Numbered from the stretch's first letter, positions 1-11,459 are shown. The stretch: 64,000 nucleotides of DNA from Aliigemmobacter aestuarii (GCF_004799285.1 NZ_SSND01000005.1:221041-285040); one strand, 5' to 3'. Program-made: numbers and translations. Notes: generated by a model from the sequence alone, not told the origin.

Positions 1-33
1 CGCCTTCGGGCGCGCGTTCGTGCATCTGGATGC

Positions 34-630
34 TTGGCACGCGCCCCCGCCGTGCCCCTGTCCGGAGTTCGCCGCATCTTGCGCAGCCATGTGTTTCTGC
101 CCGAAGCCCTCACCGGTGAAGAATGTGCCAGACTTGTCGAGATTGCCCGCCTCGCCGAAATGCGCGATGGCGGTCTGGTTGGGCAGGTGAAGCGTCCTGA
201 CCTGCGGCGTGCCGACCTTGTCTGGATCGACGATCTGCCCGATGCGGCCTGGGTGATGGACCGGATGCTTCGGCTTGTGGTCGAGGCGAACAGGGCCGAA
301 TTCGGCTTTGATCTGACGGATTTCGGGGAAAGCGCGCAAATCGCGCGCTACGGGGCCGAACGGCAGGGGCATTTCGGCTGGCATTCGGACATCGGCAAGG
401 GCCAGTGGGCGGCCAAGCGGAAGCTTACGGTCGTGATCCAGCTGTCGGATCCTGCGGATTACGAAGGCGGAACGCTGGAGTTGCAGCCGGATTCCAACCT
501 ATACACCGCCCCCCGACAGCGGGGCTTCGCCACTGTCTTTCCCAGTTTCGTCCTGCACCGGGTGACGCCGGTCACCGCGGGCGAGCGGTTTTCGCTGACC
601 CTTTGGGCGCACGGCCCCGCCTTCCGTTAG
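34..630 (+). CDS. 2-oxoglutarate/Fe(II)-dependent oxygenase family protein
   Basis: The protein carries the 2OG-Fe(II) facial triad: His-x-Asp in GWHSDIGKG in the middle, a distal His in FVLHRVTP, and the Arg of GERFSLT that binds 2-oxoglutarate. It should hydroxylate an unknown substrate using O2 and 2-oxoglutarate. The frame is open to the window edge, so the start is unsure. TTG at 34 is the first start codon, GTG at 91 fits the usual start of the fold better, and a start before base 1 is possible. The stop lies in the first copy of a 16-bp tandem repeat, and the next gene is convergent. Confidence 0.75.
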   Translation: MARAPAVPLSGVRRILRSHVFLPEALTGEECARLVEIARLAEMRDGGLVGQVKRPDLRRADLVWIDDLPDAAWVMDRMLRLVVEANRAEFGFDLTDFGESAQIARYGAERQGHFGWHSDIGKGQWAAKRKLTVVIQLSDPADYEGGTLELQPDSNLYTAPRQRGFATVFPSFVLHRVTPVTAGERFSLTLWAHGPAFR

Positions 631-662
631 CCCCGCCTTCCGTTAGCCCCGCCTTCCGTTAG
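615..662. repeat. Three exact tandem copies of a 16-bp unit
   Basis: The unit CCCCGCCTTCCGTTAG occurs three times without mismatch at 615-630, 631-646 and 647-662. The first copy encodes the last codons and TAG stop of the oxygenase; the third contains the stop codon of the convergent sirtuin gene. The array therefore fills the whole gap between two convergent genes. Confidence 0.97.
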
Positions 663-1360
663 CCTTTCGCCCCGGCCAGCAGGCGATCCACCCAGGCGGG
701 CACGATCCGCGTGGCCGGGCCGGTCAGGATCTCGTCGAAATCGTCCGCCACGGCCGAGGGTTCGGTGTTCAGTTCGACGCAATGCGCACCGGCCCGTCCG
801 GCATCCTGCGCAAAGGCCGCCGCCGGATAGACGGTGCCCGATGTGCCAATGGCCGCGAAAAGATCGGCCTCGCGCAGCGCCGACCAGATCCTTTCCATCC
901 CGTAGGGGTATTCGCCGAACCAGACGACATCGGGCCGGGTCGATGCCGCGCCGCAGGCGGGGCAGGGATCGGCGGGGTGCATCACGGCGGGGGCCGGCCA
1001 TCGGGCATCGCAGCGCGCGCAAAGTGCCCCGTTCAGTTGCCCGTGCATGTGCAGGACCGCCCGGCATCCCGCCCGTTCGTGCAGGTCGTCCACGTTCTGC
1101 GTGACGATCAGGAAGGGGCCGGGCCAAGCCGCCTCGAGCCGGGCCAGCGCCTGATGCGCGGCGTTCGGCGCGGCCGCTGCCGCATTGGCCCGCCGGGCGT
1201 TGTAGAAGTCATGCACCAGCGCGGGATTGCGGGCAAAGCCTTCGGGCGTGGCCACCTCTGCAAGGTCGTACCTTGTCCAGAGCCCGTCCCGGTCGCGAAA
1301 GGTTCCCAGCCCGCTTTCCGCGCTGATCCCCGCGCCGGTCAGGATCACGATGCTTTTCAT
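659..1360 (-). CDS. cobB: NAD-dependent protein deacylase, sirtuin family (CobB-like)
   Basis: This Sir2 enzyme removes acyl groups from lysine using NAD. Visible are the GAGIS motif (residues 9-13), FRDRDGLW (21-28), TQNVDDLH (87-94), the catalytic His of HMHG (about 106) and four zinc-binding Cys (114, 117, 133, 136). The Tyr-x-x-Arg pair in DFYNARR (about 53-56) is the class III signature for negatively charged acyl groups such as succinyl, as in E. coli CobB. The start chosen has GGGGA upstream; the frame stays open further upstream. It diverges from the phosphatase gene with only 28 bp between start codons. Confidence 0.9.
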   Translation of the reverse strand: MKSIVILTGAGISAESGLGTFRDRDGLWTRYDLAEVATPEGFARNPALVHDFYNARRANAAAAAPNAAHQALARLEAAWPGPFLIVTQNVDDLHERAGCRAVLHMHGQLNGALCARCDARWPAPAVMHPADPCPACGAASTRPDVVWFGEYPYGMERIWSALREADLFAAIGTSGTVYPAAAFAQDAGRAGAHCVELNTEPSAVADDFDEILTGPATRIVPAWVDRLLAGAKG

Positions 1361-1388
1361 GTGTCCCCTTTTCTGGCATCGCAAGGGA

Positions 1389-1865
1389 ATGAACGCATCC
1401 CGCCCGATCCCCCGCATCCTGTTCGTCTGTCTTGGAAATATCTGCCGGTCGCCGACGGCGGAAGGTGTCTTTCGCACCCTTGCCGCGCGCGAGGGGCTTG
1501 CCGTCAGTGTCGACAGCGCGGGCACCGCCGGCTGGCATGCGGGCAAGCCGCCCTACGGCCCCAGCATCGCGGCAGCAGCCCGGCGCGGTTATGACCTGAG
1601 CGATCTTCGCGCCCGTCAGTTGACCGCCGCGGATTTCGACGCCTTCGATCATGTGCTAGTGATGGACCGGGCCAATCTGGCCGATGCGGCGGCCCTGCGC
1701 CGATCCGGGGCAGAGCCGAGGCTGTTCCTGGATCATGCCCCGGAAACCGGACGGGCCGAGGTGCCCGACCCCTATCACACCCGTGATTTCGACGGGGCGC
1801 TGGATTTGATCGAGGCCGCAAGCCGCGGCCTGATCGCAAGGCTGAAGGCCGCGCAAATGCGCTGA
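1389..1865 (+). CDS. Low molecular weight protein-tyrosine phosphatase
   Basis: The N-terminus holds the P-loop C-x5-R-S (CLGNICRS, Cys14 to Ser21) and the C-terminal part has the general-acid motif DPY (EVPDPYH). The 158 residues match the usual length of the family. It should dephosphorylate phosphotyrosine in the cytosol, but the substrate is unknown. The open frame extends upstream into the sirtuin gene; the ATG at 1389 directly before the P-loop strand, preceded by AAGGG, is the natural start. Confidence 0.92.
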   Translation: MNASRPIPRILFVCLGNICRSPTAEGVFRTLAAREGLAVSVDSAGTAGWHAGKPPYGPSIAAAARRGYDLSDLRARQLTAADFDAFDHVLVMDRANLADAAALRRSGAEPRLFLDHAPETGRAEVPDPYHTRDFDGALDLIEAASRGLIARLKAAQMR

Positions 1866-1892
1866 CCGCGGTCAGGCCGGGGCGAAGGCGTC

Positions 1893-2207
1893 TCAGCCGC
1901 CGCAATAGGCCTCGGCCGTGGCGCCGAAATTCTTGTAGCGTTCCCAGAAGGCATCGTCGGCCGCGCGCTTCGACAGCCAGACCTTGTGCGCCTCGTCCGG
2001 CTTGGAAAAGAACTTGGCCGCGCGGCGCTGGTCCGATCCGGTCAGCGTCATGTCGGCGACCTGCTGGATGCAGGCGCAGGTGGCCCGGTTGGCCGCATCG
2101 CGACCGGACTTGAGGCAGCCACGCTCGATCGGGCCTGCCAGGGCGCTGGTAACACTGAGCGGAATGATGACGGCGGCGATGACGCCGGTCAGTGCGGATT
2201 TCTTCAT
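1893..2207 (-). CDS. Small secreted protein of unknown function
   Basis: The 104-residue product begins MKKSALTG and has a Sec signal peptide ending around ALAGP. The mature part is short and charged with four Cys (GCLKSG, CAC, YCGG), which could form two disulfides in the periplasm. The start has a GAGAGG ribosome site about 6 bases upstream. I do not recognise the family. Confidence 0.7.
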   Translation of the reverse strand: MKKSALTGVIAAVIIPLSVTSALAGPIERGCLKSGRDAANRATCACIQQVADMTLTGSDQRRAAKFFSKPDEAHKVWLSKRAADDAFWERYKNFGATAEAYCGG

Positions 2208-2717
2208 CTGTCTGCCTCTCGCCAGTGTGCGTGCCGCAGAAGGCGCCACGCCATGGGTCTTTTTGTGCCTTCCAATATGGCGATTCTGTTAAGTTTTTTC
2301 AAGGCGCAGCGGATTTCGGCGGATTTTCGCGCAGGGCTGGCCATGCATTGCGGCGCTTGTGGGGCGCGCCACCAGATGATGTGGGGGCCTGGTCGACAGC
2401 CGGACTTGCGGCTTGCAACCCGGATCGCGCCGACGCGTCATTTCCGTGGCAGCCACACTCCGCGCTGCACGACTCGGCACTGCACGACTCCGAACTGCGG
2501 CAGGCCGGGTCCGCCACGCAGGCGCGAGGCCAATTCTCGGGGCGAAAATGGCCGGTGCCGCGACACCGCCCGGCATCGCCGGCCACTTCCGGACCGGTCT
2601 GTTGACCATGGGCCGTTTCCATCGCTGCCGTTGCGCAATCAACGCCGTCTGGCTGCGTTGTTCCACCCTGCGCGCGCCCCCTTCCCGGCCTTGCAGGAAC
2701 AGGCTATATGCCGCGCC
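2208..2717. other. Gene-poor stretch upstream of lepA
   Basis: No frame here reads like a protein. It contains an imperfect 15-bp tandem duplication near 2465-2494 (CTGCACGACTC twice) and should carry the promoters of lepA and of the divergent small secreted protein. No clear promoter or operator stands out. Confidence 0.6.
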
Positions 2718-4517
2718 ATGACCGAGCTTTCTCAGATCCGCAACTTCTCCATCGTGGCGCATATCGACCACGGCAAATCCACCCTTGCCGACCGGCTCAT
2801 CCAGATGACGGGGACGGTGGCCGAGCGCGACATGAAGGCGCAACTGCTCGACTCGATGGATATCGAGAGGGAACGCGGGATCACGATCAAGGCCAACACG
2901 GTGCGGATCGAATATCCGGCGAAGGATGGGCAGACCTACGTCCTGAACCTGATCGACACCCCCGGCCACGTCGATTTCGCCTATGAGGTCAGCCGGTCGA
3001 TGCGCGCGGTCGAAGGCTCGCTTCTGGTGGTCGATGCCAGCCAGGGGGTCGAGGCGCAGACGCTGGCCAATGTCTATCAGGCGATCGACGCCGGGCACGA
3101 GATCGTGCCTGTGCTGAACAAGATCGACCTGCCCGCAGCCGACCCCGACCGCGTGAAGGAAAACATCGAGGACGTGATCGGCCTTGATGCCTCGGATGCG
3201 ATCCCGATCTCGGCCAAGACGGGCCTTGGCATCCCCGATGTGCTTGAGGCGATCGTGACCCGCCTGCCCGCCCCCAAGGGCGACCGCAATGCGCCCTTGA
3301 AGGCGATGCTGGTCGACAGCTGGTATGACAGCTATCTGGGCGTCGTCGTGATGATCCGGGTGATGGACGGCGTCATCCGCAAGGGCGACCGGATCAAGAT
3401 GATGCAGACGGGCGCGGTCTATGGCATCGACAAGCTGGCGGTGCTGAAGCCCAAGATGGTGGATATCCCCGAACTGGGGCCGGGCGAGATCGGCGTTCTG
3501 ACCGCCTCGATCAAGCAGGTGCGTGACACAAGGGTGGGCGACACGATCACCCATGAACGCAAGCCCTGCGACAAGCCGCTGCCGGGGTTCAAGCCCGCAC
3601 AGCCGGTGGTGTTCTGCGGCCTGTTCCCGGTGGACGCGAACGATTTCGAGGCGTTGCGCGACGCGATCGAAAAGCTTGCGCTGAACGATGCCTCGTTCAG
3701 CTATGAGATGGAAACCTCGGCCGCTCTCGGCTTCGGGTTCCGCTGCGGTTTTCTGGGTCTGCTGCACCTCGAGGTGATCCGCGACCGGCTTGAACGGGAA
3801 TACGACCTTGACCTGATCACCACCGCACCCAGCGTGGTGTTCAAGCTGCACATGAAGGATGGCGAGGTGCGCGACCTGCACAACCCCGCCGACATGCCCG
3901 ACCTGACCTATGTCGACCATATCGAAGAGCCGCGCATCAAGGCCACGATCATGGTGCCCGACGACTATCTGGGCGACATCCTGAAGCTGTGCCAGGACCG
4001 CCGTGGCATCCAGCTGAACCTGACCTATGCGGGCAACCGCGCGATGGTCGAATACGACCTGCCGCTGGCCGAGGTGGTGTTCGATTTCTACGACCGGCTG
4101 AAATCGGTGACCAAGGGCTATGCCAGCTTCGACTATCAGCTTTCGGGCTACCGCGAGGATCATCTGGTGAAGATGTCGATCCTCGTGAACGAGGAACCCG
4201 TGGACGCGCTGGCGATGATGGTGCACCGCGACCGGGCCGAGGCACGCGGCCGCGCGATGGTGGAAAAGCTGAAAGAGCTGATCCCCCGCCACATGTTCAA
4301 GATCCCGATCCAGGCCGCCATCGGCGCCCGCGTCATCGCGCGCGAAACCCTGTCGGCCATGCGCAAGGACGTGACCGCCAAGTGCTATGGCGGCGACGCC
4401 ACCCGCAAGCGCAAGCTGCTGGAAAAGCAGAAGGCCGGGAAAAAGCGGATGCGCCAGTTCGGCAAGGTCGAGATCCCGCAGGAAGCGTTCATCAGCGCGT
4501 TGAAGATGGACAACTGA
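2718..4517 (+). CDS. lepA: Elongation factor 4 (back-translocating GTPase LepA)
   Basis: LepA is a translational GTPase that acts on stalled or mistranslocated ribosomes. The 599 residues match the family. G1 is AHIDHGKST (residues 14-22), G3 is DTPGH near residue 80, and G4 is NKID. The LepA-specific C-terminal domain is present, with the conserved CYGGD(A/V)[11 protein letters not shown] element near the end. The frame is open far upstream, but ATG at 2718, directly before the conserved N-terminus, is the start. Confidence 0.97.
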   Translation: MTELSQIRNFSIVAHIDHGKSTLADRLIQMTGTVAERDMKAQLLDSMDIERERGITIKANTVRIEYPAKDGQTYVLNLIDTPGHVDFAYEVSRSMRAVEGSLLVVDASQGVEAQTLANVYQAIDAGHEIVPVLNKIDLPAADPDRVKENIEDVIGLDASDAIPISAKTGLGIPDVLEAIVTRLPAPKGDRNAPLKAMLVDSWYDSYLGVVVMIRVMDGVIRKGDRIKMMQTGAVYGIDKLAVLKPKMVDIPELGPGEIGVLTASIKQVRDTRVGDTITHERKPCDKPLPGFKPAQPVVFCGLFPVDANDFEALRDAIEKLALNDASFSYEMETSAALGFGFRCGFLGLLHLEVIRDRLEREYDLDLITTAPSVVFKLHMKDGEVRDLHNPADMPDLTYVDHIEEPRIKATIMVPDDYLGDILKLCQDRRGIQLNLTYAGNRAMVEYDLPLAEVVFDFYDRLKSVTKGYASFDYQLSGYREDHLVKMSILVNEEPVDALAMMVHRDRAEARGRAMVEKLKELIPRHMFKIPIQAAIGARVIARETLSAMRKDVTAKCYGGDATRKRKLLEKQKAGKKRMRQFGKVEIPQEAFISALKMDN

Positions 4518-4567
4518 GCGATTCCGCCCCGGCAGGGGCAGCACGGGTCGTTCACTGATCTAGTCGC

Positions 4568-5533
4568 TTACCGATCGTTGCGATGCACGATGAAGGCGCG
4601 GCAATACACGCCGTATGTGCGGTAAAGTTCGACGGTGATCTGTGGGTTTTCGGCCAACCACTCGCGCAAGGCGCGACGTTCCCCCAGATCGTCCTTCGCC
4701 GCGAGTTGGTCGAAATCGTCGAACATCAGCAGGGCGCCATCCAGAAGGCCCGGGGTCAGATAGTCCAGAGCCAGTTTCGCGGGTTCGTAGATGTCGACGT
4801 CGATATGGGCGATTGCCACATGCTCGATCCCGTCATCGCGGCAGGTTCGTCCCTTCAGGCTGTCCTGGAAATAGCCGGGGATCACCTGATAGGGCACGGC
4901 ACCAACACCGGCGCTGCGCATGTTGTAATGCAGGGTCTGCACGTTGGCCGAATAGTGCCCGTCGTGGAAATGCGTCGCTTCCTCGGCCAGGGATCCACCG
5001 ATGCCCTTGTAGGAATCGAAAGCATGGAAGGTTCCGCAGACATTCTTCAGGGCATGCGCGGCCATGACGAACGTGCGGCCGTCAAAGACGCCGAATTCGC
5101 AATAGGCACCGCCCCTCGGGCGTAGGGTCGAGGCATACTGCGCGGCGAGGAAAAACATCCCCTCGTACATGATCCCGCTGTTCTGCCAGCCGGGCGCTGT
5201 GCGAAGGATCTTCCGTTCCGGAACGCAGAACACAACCGGCACCCCAAGGGCCTTGGCGCGCCCGAAGCCGGCATAGGCACTGCGTGCGTCGGCCTGATTG
5301 CCGCCCACGACGCAGATGACGGCGGGCCGACCGTGGTCATGGTTGTCCGCCTCAGCCACGGGCACGATCCGCACCGACGGCCCCAGCCCCGCCGCGGCAA
5401 TGGCTGGCCCGAACCTCTTTTCCCCTGCGGGTGTGACAGCGGCCACGACCTCACCATCCGGGTTGAGGTCGCGATGCAGGCGGAGTTCGTCCACGACAAA
5501 CTTCTGCGCCCAATTCATGGTTTCAACTGACAA
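4568..5533 (-). CDS. TylF/macrocin-type SAM-dependent O-methyltransferase
   Basis: The C-terminal half has the TylF layout: a SAM-binding segment YCEFGVFDGRTF, then FDSYKGIGG, and the metal-binding HIDVDIYE and MFDDFDQ motifs. These enzymes methylate hydroxyls of sugars or small molecules in a metal-dependent way; the substrate is unknown. The N-terminal ~110 residues look like a Rossmann-type extension. Three starts are possible: TTG at 5533 (GGAGAG 4 bases upstream, chosen), ATG at 5518 without a good ribosome site, and GTG at 5551 touching the tRNA end. The gene stands alone between lepA (convergent) and tRNA-Arg. Confidence 0.75.
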   Translation of the reverse strand: MSVETMNWAQKFVVDELRLHRDLNPDGEVVAAVTPAGEKRFGPAIAAAGLGPSVRIVPVAEADNHDHGRPAVICVVGGNQADARSAYAGFGRAKALGVPVVFCVPERKILRTAPGWQNSGIMYEGMFFLAAQYASTLRPRGGAYCEFGVFDGRTFVMAAHALKNVCGTFHAFDSYKGIGGSLAEEATHFHDGHYSANVQTLHYNMRSAGVGAVPYQVIPGYFQDSLKGRTCRDDGIEHVAIAHIDVDIYEPAKLALDYLTPGLLDGALLMFDDFDQLAAKDDLGERRALREWLAENPQITVELYRTYGVYCRAFIVHRNDR

Positions 5534-5551
5534 CGCACTCTCCACAAACAC

Positions 5552-5628
5552 TGGCGATCCCGGGAGGACTCGAACCCCCGACCCGCCGCTTAGAAGGCGG
5601 CTGCTCTATCCAGCTGAGCTACGGGACC
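5552..5628 (-). tRNA. tRNA-Arg (anticodon UCU)
   Basis: The minus strand reads GGTCCCGTAGCTCAGCTGGA at the 5' end and closes with GTTCGAGTCC and an encoded CCA. The 7-bp acceptor stem pairs with one G-U. The D arm and T arm are normal, and the anticodon loop is CTTCTAA, giving anticodon UCU for AGA codons. Confidence 0.97.
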
Positions 5629-5658
5629 GTTCTGGCCCTTTTGCGGCAGGGATGCCGG

Positions 5659-6120
5659 TCAATCAAGGGCCTTTGTCATGAACACGCTGTTCGGATCGTC
5701 CCAGTAGCCCTCGAACGGCGGGCATTCCGCGAACCCCGCCTTGGCGTAAAGCGCGCGGGCGGCGATGAAGGTGGGCTGGATGCCGGTTTCCAGCGACAGG
5801 CGGGTGAAACCCTCGGCGCGGGCGCCGGCGATCAGGTGATCCAGCATGGCGCGCGACAGGCCACGCCCGCGTTCCTCGGCCAGCACATGCATTGACTTGA
5901 TCTCGGCATGGGTGTCGTCGATCCGCTTGAAGGCGCCCATGCCCACCGGGCGCGCGCCGTCGCGCATCACGAAAAACCAGATGTCAGGGCGGTCCAGTTC
6001 GCCCGCATCCATCATGTGGATGCTTTCGGGCGGCGTGTCGGCGTGCATGTCGGCCGTATGGCGCTCAAACAGAAGGCCAAGATCGGCCCCCGTCGGCTTT
6101 TCCCGCGCGATGGAGATCAT
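5659..6120 (-). CDS. GNAT-family N-acetyltransferase
   Basis: A 153-residue single-domain GNAT protein. The acetyl-CoA pyrophosphate loop is LAEERGRGLSRAML and the C-terminal part has the typical ARALYAKAGF. It transfers an acetyl group to an unknown amine. Its ATG overlaps the stop of the upstream NDUFS4 gene (ATGA, 4 bases), so the two are translationally coupled. Confidence 0.88.
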   Translation of the reverse strand: MISIAREKPTGADLGLLFERHTADMHADTPPESIHMMDAGELDRPDIWFFVMRDGARPVGMGAFKRIDDTHAEIKSMHVLAEERGRGLSRAMLDHLIAGARAEGFTRLSLETGIQPTFIAARALYAKAGFAECPPFEGYWDDPNSVFMTKALD

Positions 6121-6431
6121 CAATGCGTCCAGGCGCCGCGCCGGTTGGTGGCGAAATTCTCGCCATAGCCCATCGGGCGGATGTTGGCCTTGCGCGGCTT
6201 CGGCAGGATCACGTCGGCGTCGATCCCGTGCGCCTTGGCATAGGCCTCCGCCGCCTCGCGGCTTTCAAAGCGAAGACGCACCTGGGCATTGGTGTCGCTG
6301 GACGAGGTCCAGCCCATCAGCGGATCGACCTCGCGCGCGCTGGCCGGGGCGAATTCCAGGATCCATTGCTGCGTCTTGGCGGTTCCCGATTGCATGGCGG
6401 TCTTCGCAGGCTGGTAGATGCGCGCGCGCAT
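6120..6431 (-). CDS. NADH dehydrogenase accessory subunit, NDUFS4 (18 kDa) family
   Basis: The 103-residue protein shows the conserved core of the ETC complex I 18-kDa family: [13 protein letters not shown] at the N-terminus, WILEF, the MGWTSSSDT block and a C-terminal [11 protein letters not shown]. In alphaproteobacteria this is an accessory subunit of respiratory complex I, on the peripheral arm. The start has a strong AAGGAG. The gene sits away from the nuo operon, upstream of a GNAT gene. Confidence 0.88.
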   Translation of the reverse strand: MRARIYQPAKTAMQSGTAKTQQWILEFAPASAREVDPLMGWTSSSDTNAQVRLRFESREAAEAYAKAHGIDADVILPKPRKANIRPMGYGENFATNRRGAWTH

Positions 6432-6818
6432 GGGCGGACTCCTTCGGTCTGGCTTGCCCTCTATTTGGCGAAAAGCCCAAGCCAAGGCAAGGCCGCAAGG
6501 GGCCGCCGATGCCGATTTCCGGAAGGTTCGGGGCAGTGGCGCACGCGCAGGGGCGCTGGCAAGAAGCTGTCGACCGGGTGCGGGGAGTGTGGGTGGGGTG
6601 TGTGGTGCGCCCGGTCGACAGCAGTAGCTGCTTGCCGGATTAGGTTGCAACAGGTTGCGGCGCGAATCAACCGAAAGATGCATTCTTCTGGGGAATTTTC
6701 GGTAAAATTGAATCGCCTTTCTCAAGACTGCCGCAACCGTGGTTAACAGAACCTTCTCACGGCCCTTGAACCAGAACAAAAACAGATCAACTCTGTGGTG
6801 CCTGACAGGAATCACCCC
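6432..6818. other. Divergent intergenic region between NDUFS4 gene and uvrB
   Basis: No coding frame is convincing. The part next to uvrB (about 6660-6790) is AT-richer and should hold its promoter. Several GAAC/AGAAC words occur at 6748-6785, but none makes the GTTC-N7-GTTC box used by alphaproteobacterial LexA, so SOS control is not shown. Confidence 0.5.
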
Positions 6819-8998
<2,180 letters not shown>

Positions 8999-9002
<4 letters not shown>

Positions 9003-9586
9003 GGTTTCGCGGCCTTGGCCGGTCGGGGCAGGTCGATGCCCGAACCCGTCACCCGCCCCCGGATCAGAAAGCCCGGTTCCCTGATCCGGGGGTGGCTTTC
9101 CTCCCAGTCACGATAGCGGTCGTTCGTCACGATTTGAGCGCCGAGCTGGACTGCTTGGGTCAGCAAGAGCGGATCGGCCGGTGTGCCCTTGGGGGCGACG
9201 TTGATCCGCTTGGCCGGCACGCCGAGGGCCGTCGCAAGTTGTTGTGGCCCCAGGTATCGGTCTGAAACCTTGTAGCCCACATTGGCGTCAAACCAGATCA
9301 CCGGGTCAAATCCCCAGCCGACGATTTCCTGCACGACCCGTCCTACCACCTCCATTTTGGGTTCGCCGTCGTCCCAATGCATGACATTGGATCCATCGAC
9401 GATAATGACCGGTCGTTTCGGCCCCAATCGGGCGAGAAGGCCGATAACCCATCGAAAGAGTTGAAAGAACAGAATTGTCAGGGCAAGGGCCGCGACGATT
9501 TCGATCAAGGAAAGGTCCGGCAGTCCGGCGGCGTGCAAATGAAGAAAGGCCCTGTCCAGCAAGGCGGCAATTTCGTCGAGGGACAT
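8999..9586 (-). CDS. Membrane-anchored NYN/PIN-like ribonuclease (Zc3h12a type)
   Basis: Residues about 26-52 form one membrane helix ([20 protein letters not shown]). The rest is a cytosolic domain of the NYN/Zc3h12a-like nuclease class with its acidic residues visible: [18 protein letters not shown] and [10 protein letters not shown]. Relatives cut single-stranded RNA with bound Mg. It is therefore likely an RNase held at the inner membrane; its target is unknown. The start at 9586 has only a weak ribosome site. The gene is convergent with uvrB. Confidence 0.72.
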
Positions 9587-9623
9587 GATGCATCCAAATT
9601 TCCGATAAGGGTTTGTCTGTGGG

Positions 9624-9941
9624 TCACAGCACCTCGGCCACCTCGTACATCACCGGCTCGAACCCCTTGCACAACGTGTTGATGTGGCGGTTCCGTTCGC
9701 GCATCTCGGGGGTGCGCAGCATGGCCTGGTAATCCTGCCGGCTGTCCCATTTCGAATAGTTGCAGATGCGGGTGCGGGCGTCGTTGACATGTAGCGCGGC
9801 GGACCGGAAGCCGGGCTGCTTCGAGATCACCTCGCGGTAGGCATCGCGCAGCGCATCTAGAAGGTCGTCGGCGGTCGCCGGGGTCATCTCGAAGGTGGTG
9901 ATGACGGTCTGGCCTTGAAAATCGGCGGTGATCTGCGGCAT
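9624..9941 (-). CDS. Antibiotic biosynthesis monooxygenase (ABM) domain protein
   Basis: A 105-residue protein with the ferredoxin-like ABM fold: VITTFEMTPATADDLLDAL at the start, QPGFRSAALHVND in the middle and the YSKWDSRQDYQAML strand-helix. Such proteins act as cofactor-less monooxygenases or heme-related enzymes, or have no known substrate. The start is set by GAGGAGG nine bases upstream. Confidence 0.8.
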   Translation of the reverse strand: MPQITADFQGQTVITTFEMTPATADDLLDALRDAYREVISKQPGFRSAALHVNDARTRICNYSKWDSRQDYQAMLRTPEMRERNRHINTLCKGFEPVMYEVAEVL

Positions 9942-9991
9942 GGTCGTGGTCCTCCTCATGCGCAAGTCTGCCAGAAAAGGCGCGGAACATC

Positions 9992-10180
9992 ATGCAGTTC
10001 CTTGACCCGAACCACCCTTTTTTCCGCAATCCCCTTGCGAGGTGGGCCACGATCCTTCTTCCCAGCCTCTGGGGCGTGTTCGAATTCCTGACGGGACATC
10101 CGGGTTGGGGCATCCTGTTCCTGGCGGCGGGGGCCTATGCGCTGTGGGTGCTGGTCATCGGGCCGTCTCGGGGCAGGTGA
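9992..10180 (+). CDS. Small membrane protein of unknown function
   Basis: 62 residues with two hydrophobic stretches (ATILLPSLWGVFEFL and ILFLAAGAYALWVLVI) around a short loop containing TGHPGW. It is probably an inner-membrane hairpin. The reading frame has clear codon-position GC bias. Its last 26 bases overlap the 3' end of the convergent gene at 10155. Confidence 0.65.
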   Translation: MQFLDPNHPFFRNPLARWATILLPSLWGVFEFLTGHPGWGILFLAAGAYALWVLVIGPSRGR

Positions 10181-10463
10181 GACGGCCGCGCATTTCGCCC
10201 GAGTCGCCGGCCATCGTCGAGGCGACAAGGCTGCATCCGGTCATCCTTTGCGCAAGGTCGATCATCGCCGCGCGGATGGCGCGGTGTTCGCCGGGGCGGG
10301 CAAGGCCGAGGCGGATCACCTCGACCGTGTCGTCCTTGCGAAAGACCACATAGCGCCGCCCGTCCACTGTCGTCTCGAACCGGTCGGCGCCCCACATCAC
10401 CGGCGCCGGCTGGGCGCCGCAGGCGAGGCAGGGCAGGGCGAGGGCAAGGACCAGGGCGCGCAT
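10155..10463 (-). CDS. Small putative lipoprotein
   Basis: 102 residues beginning with a lipoprotein signal (ALALPCLACG, lipobox LAC with Cys about 15). The mature part is mixed beta/alpha and ends with MAGDSGEMRGRLTCPE. I do not recognise the family. Envelope location is inferred only from the signal. Confidence 0.6.
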   Translation of the reverse strand: MRALVLALALPCLACGAQPAPVMWGADRFETTVDGRRYVVFRKDDTVEVIRLGLARPGEHRAIRAAMIDLAQRMTGCSLVASTMAGDSGEMRGRLTCPETAR

Positions 10464-10565
10464 CCCACGGATGGTGGGGGATCGGGGTTAACGGAAGGTG
10501 AACGGCGGCCTGTCCGTGAGAGGCAGGAAAGGCCGGGGGCTGTTATGTCACCTTCTAATTCAACA

Positions 10566-10589
10566 TGGCACTATCTTGTCCAGAATGAA
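10566..10589 (+). repeat. End repeat of the prophage remnant, right-end copy
   Basis: 24 bases starting TGGCACTATCTTG and ending CCAGAATGAA, identical to 13488-13511 in the same orientation. It marks the side farthest from the repressor, equivalent to the Mu right end. Confidence 0.8.
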
Positions 10590-10644
10590 CGGACGACGGC
10601 GGGGGTTCGCAGGCTAGCCCGGATCGTCCGGAAAAGTGGGAAAG

Positions 10645-11000
10645 TCAGGCGTTATTGCCGTGGGTTTTCCACCAGTCCCAGATTGCGGTTTTGCCAACGC
10701 GGCGGGCGGGAAGTGCGCGGCGACTTCATCGGCGATCTGGTGGAAGGTCAAGCTTGCCACGCGTGCGGCGATGAACGCGCGCAACTCGGGGTCGCCTTCA
10801 ATTTTGGGCGGGCGTCCCGGCTTGTGCTTGCGGCGATGTTCCGAAGGGGGCGCGGTGGCCTCGGGCTGGCCTGCAATGGCCCCTTGAACAGCCCCTTCAA
10901 GGGCGGCTTCAAGGGCCTTTATCGCCCTGCCCTGTGCCGCGTGGCTTGCACGGAGTTCGGCCAGGGCTGCGCGCAGTTCGGAACGGAAGTCGCTTGTCAT
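10645..11000 (-). pseudogene. Phage-type DNA-binding protein, frameshifted near its C-terminus
   Basis: The protein has an N-terminal coiled region, a basic KHKPGRPPK stretch and a helical domain (DPELRAFIAARVASLTF). As written the frame runs on to 10614 with a nonsensical tail. Adding one base in the C-rich run after HFPPA (near 10698-10705) restores a coherent end, VGKTAIWDWWKTHG..., with a stop at 10645. So one base appears to be missing, through decay or a sequencing error. The intact protein probably binds DNA; its exact role is unknown. Confidence 0.6.
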
Positions 11001-11099
11001 TTCATTTCCCTCGCATTCAAGGCGCGGCCTGCGGCGGAAAAAGGAGAAAACGCCGCGGGCCGCTCGGGGCCGGTCAACCGGGAAGCCGGCCCTTTTGCC

Positions 11100-11459
11100 T
11101 CACCGCATGGCGGCGGGGTCGATGCCCAGCCGTGCGGCGATCTCGTCGTCAACGGTGCCCGCAATCTCGCCGTTGATCCGCAGAACGCCCTTGCGGATTG
11201 GCTCTTTGGTCATCCTGTGCAGGTGCTTGAAGGTGGGCGGGGCGGCGGCAAGGAAACCGTCAAATGCGGCCTTGTCGCGGCGGCACAGGGCCACCGCCCT
11301 AGGGCGCATGGCGGGCGAGATAAAGCCTTCGCGCATGGCCTCGTCAACCCGGTCTTCGGCGTCCATCTGGCTCATGCGCGCGGTCATTTCCGCCCGTTCC
11401 GAAAGCAGGGCCTGCACCGCCTCAACCGGCATGAACTTGGCCGGGTCCGGTTCCCTCAT
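11100..11459 (-). pseudogene. C-terminal fragment of a Mu-type I protein (protease/scaffold)
   Basis: The 119 residues start at PDPAKFMPVEAVQALL, which matches the middle of Mu-type I proteins, and continue with the helical scaffold part (ISPAMRPRAVALCRRDKAAFDGFLAAAP) to the typical end RLGIDPAAM. The N-terminal protease domain is missing. Its ATG overlaps the stop of the Mor-like gene by 4 bases, at what looks like a deletion junction around 11460. Confidence 0.6.

Noticed and set aside
2289..4544. Long open frame (751 codons) on the minus strand opposite lepA
   Set aside because: It is the usual antisense shadow in GC-rich DNA: rich in His, Arg, Gln and Val with no domain, while lepA on the plus strand is certain.
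4568..5628. Genomic island inserted at tRNA-Arg
   Set aside because: The lone methyltransferase next to the tRNA suggested it, but there is no integrase and no second copy of the tRNA 3' end nearby.
6740..6800. LexA (SOS) box before uvrB
   Set aside because: Several GAAC words are present but none has the spacing GTTC-N7-GTTC or its complement.
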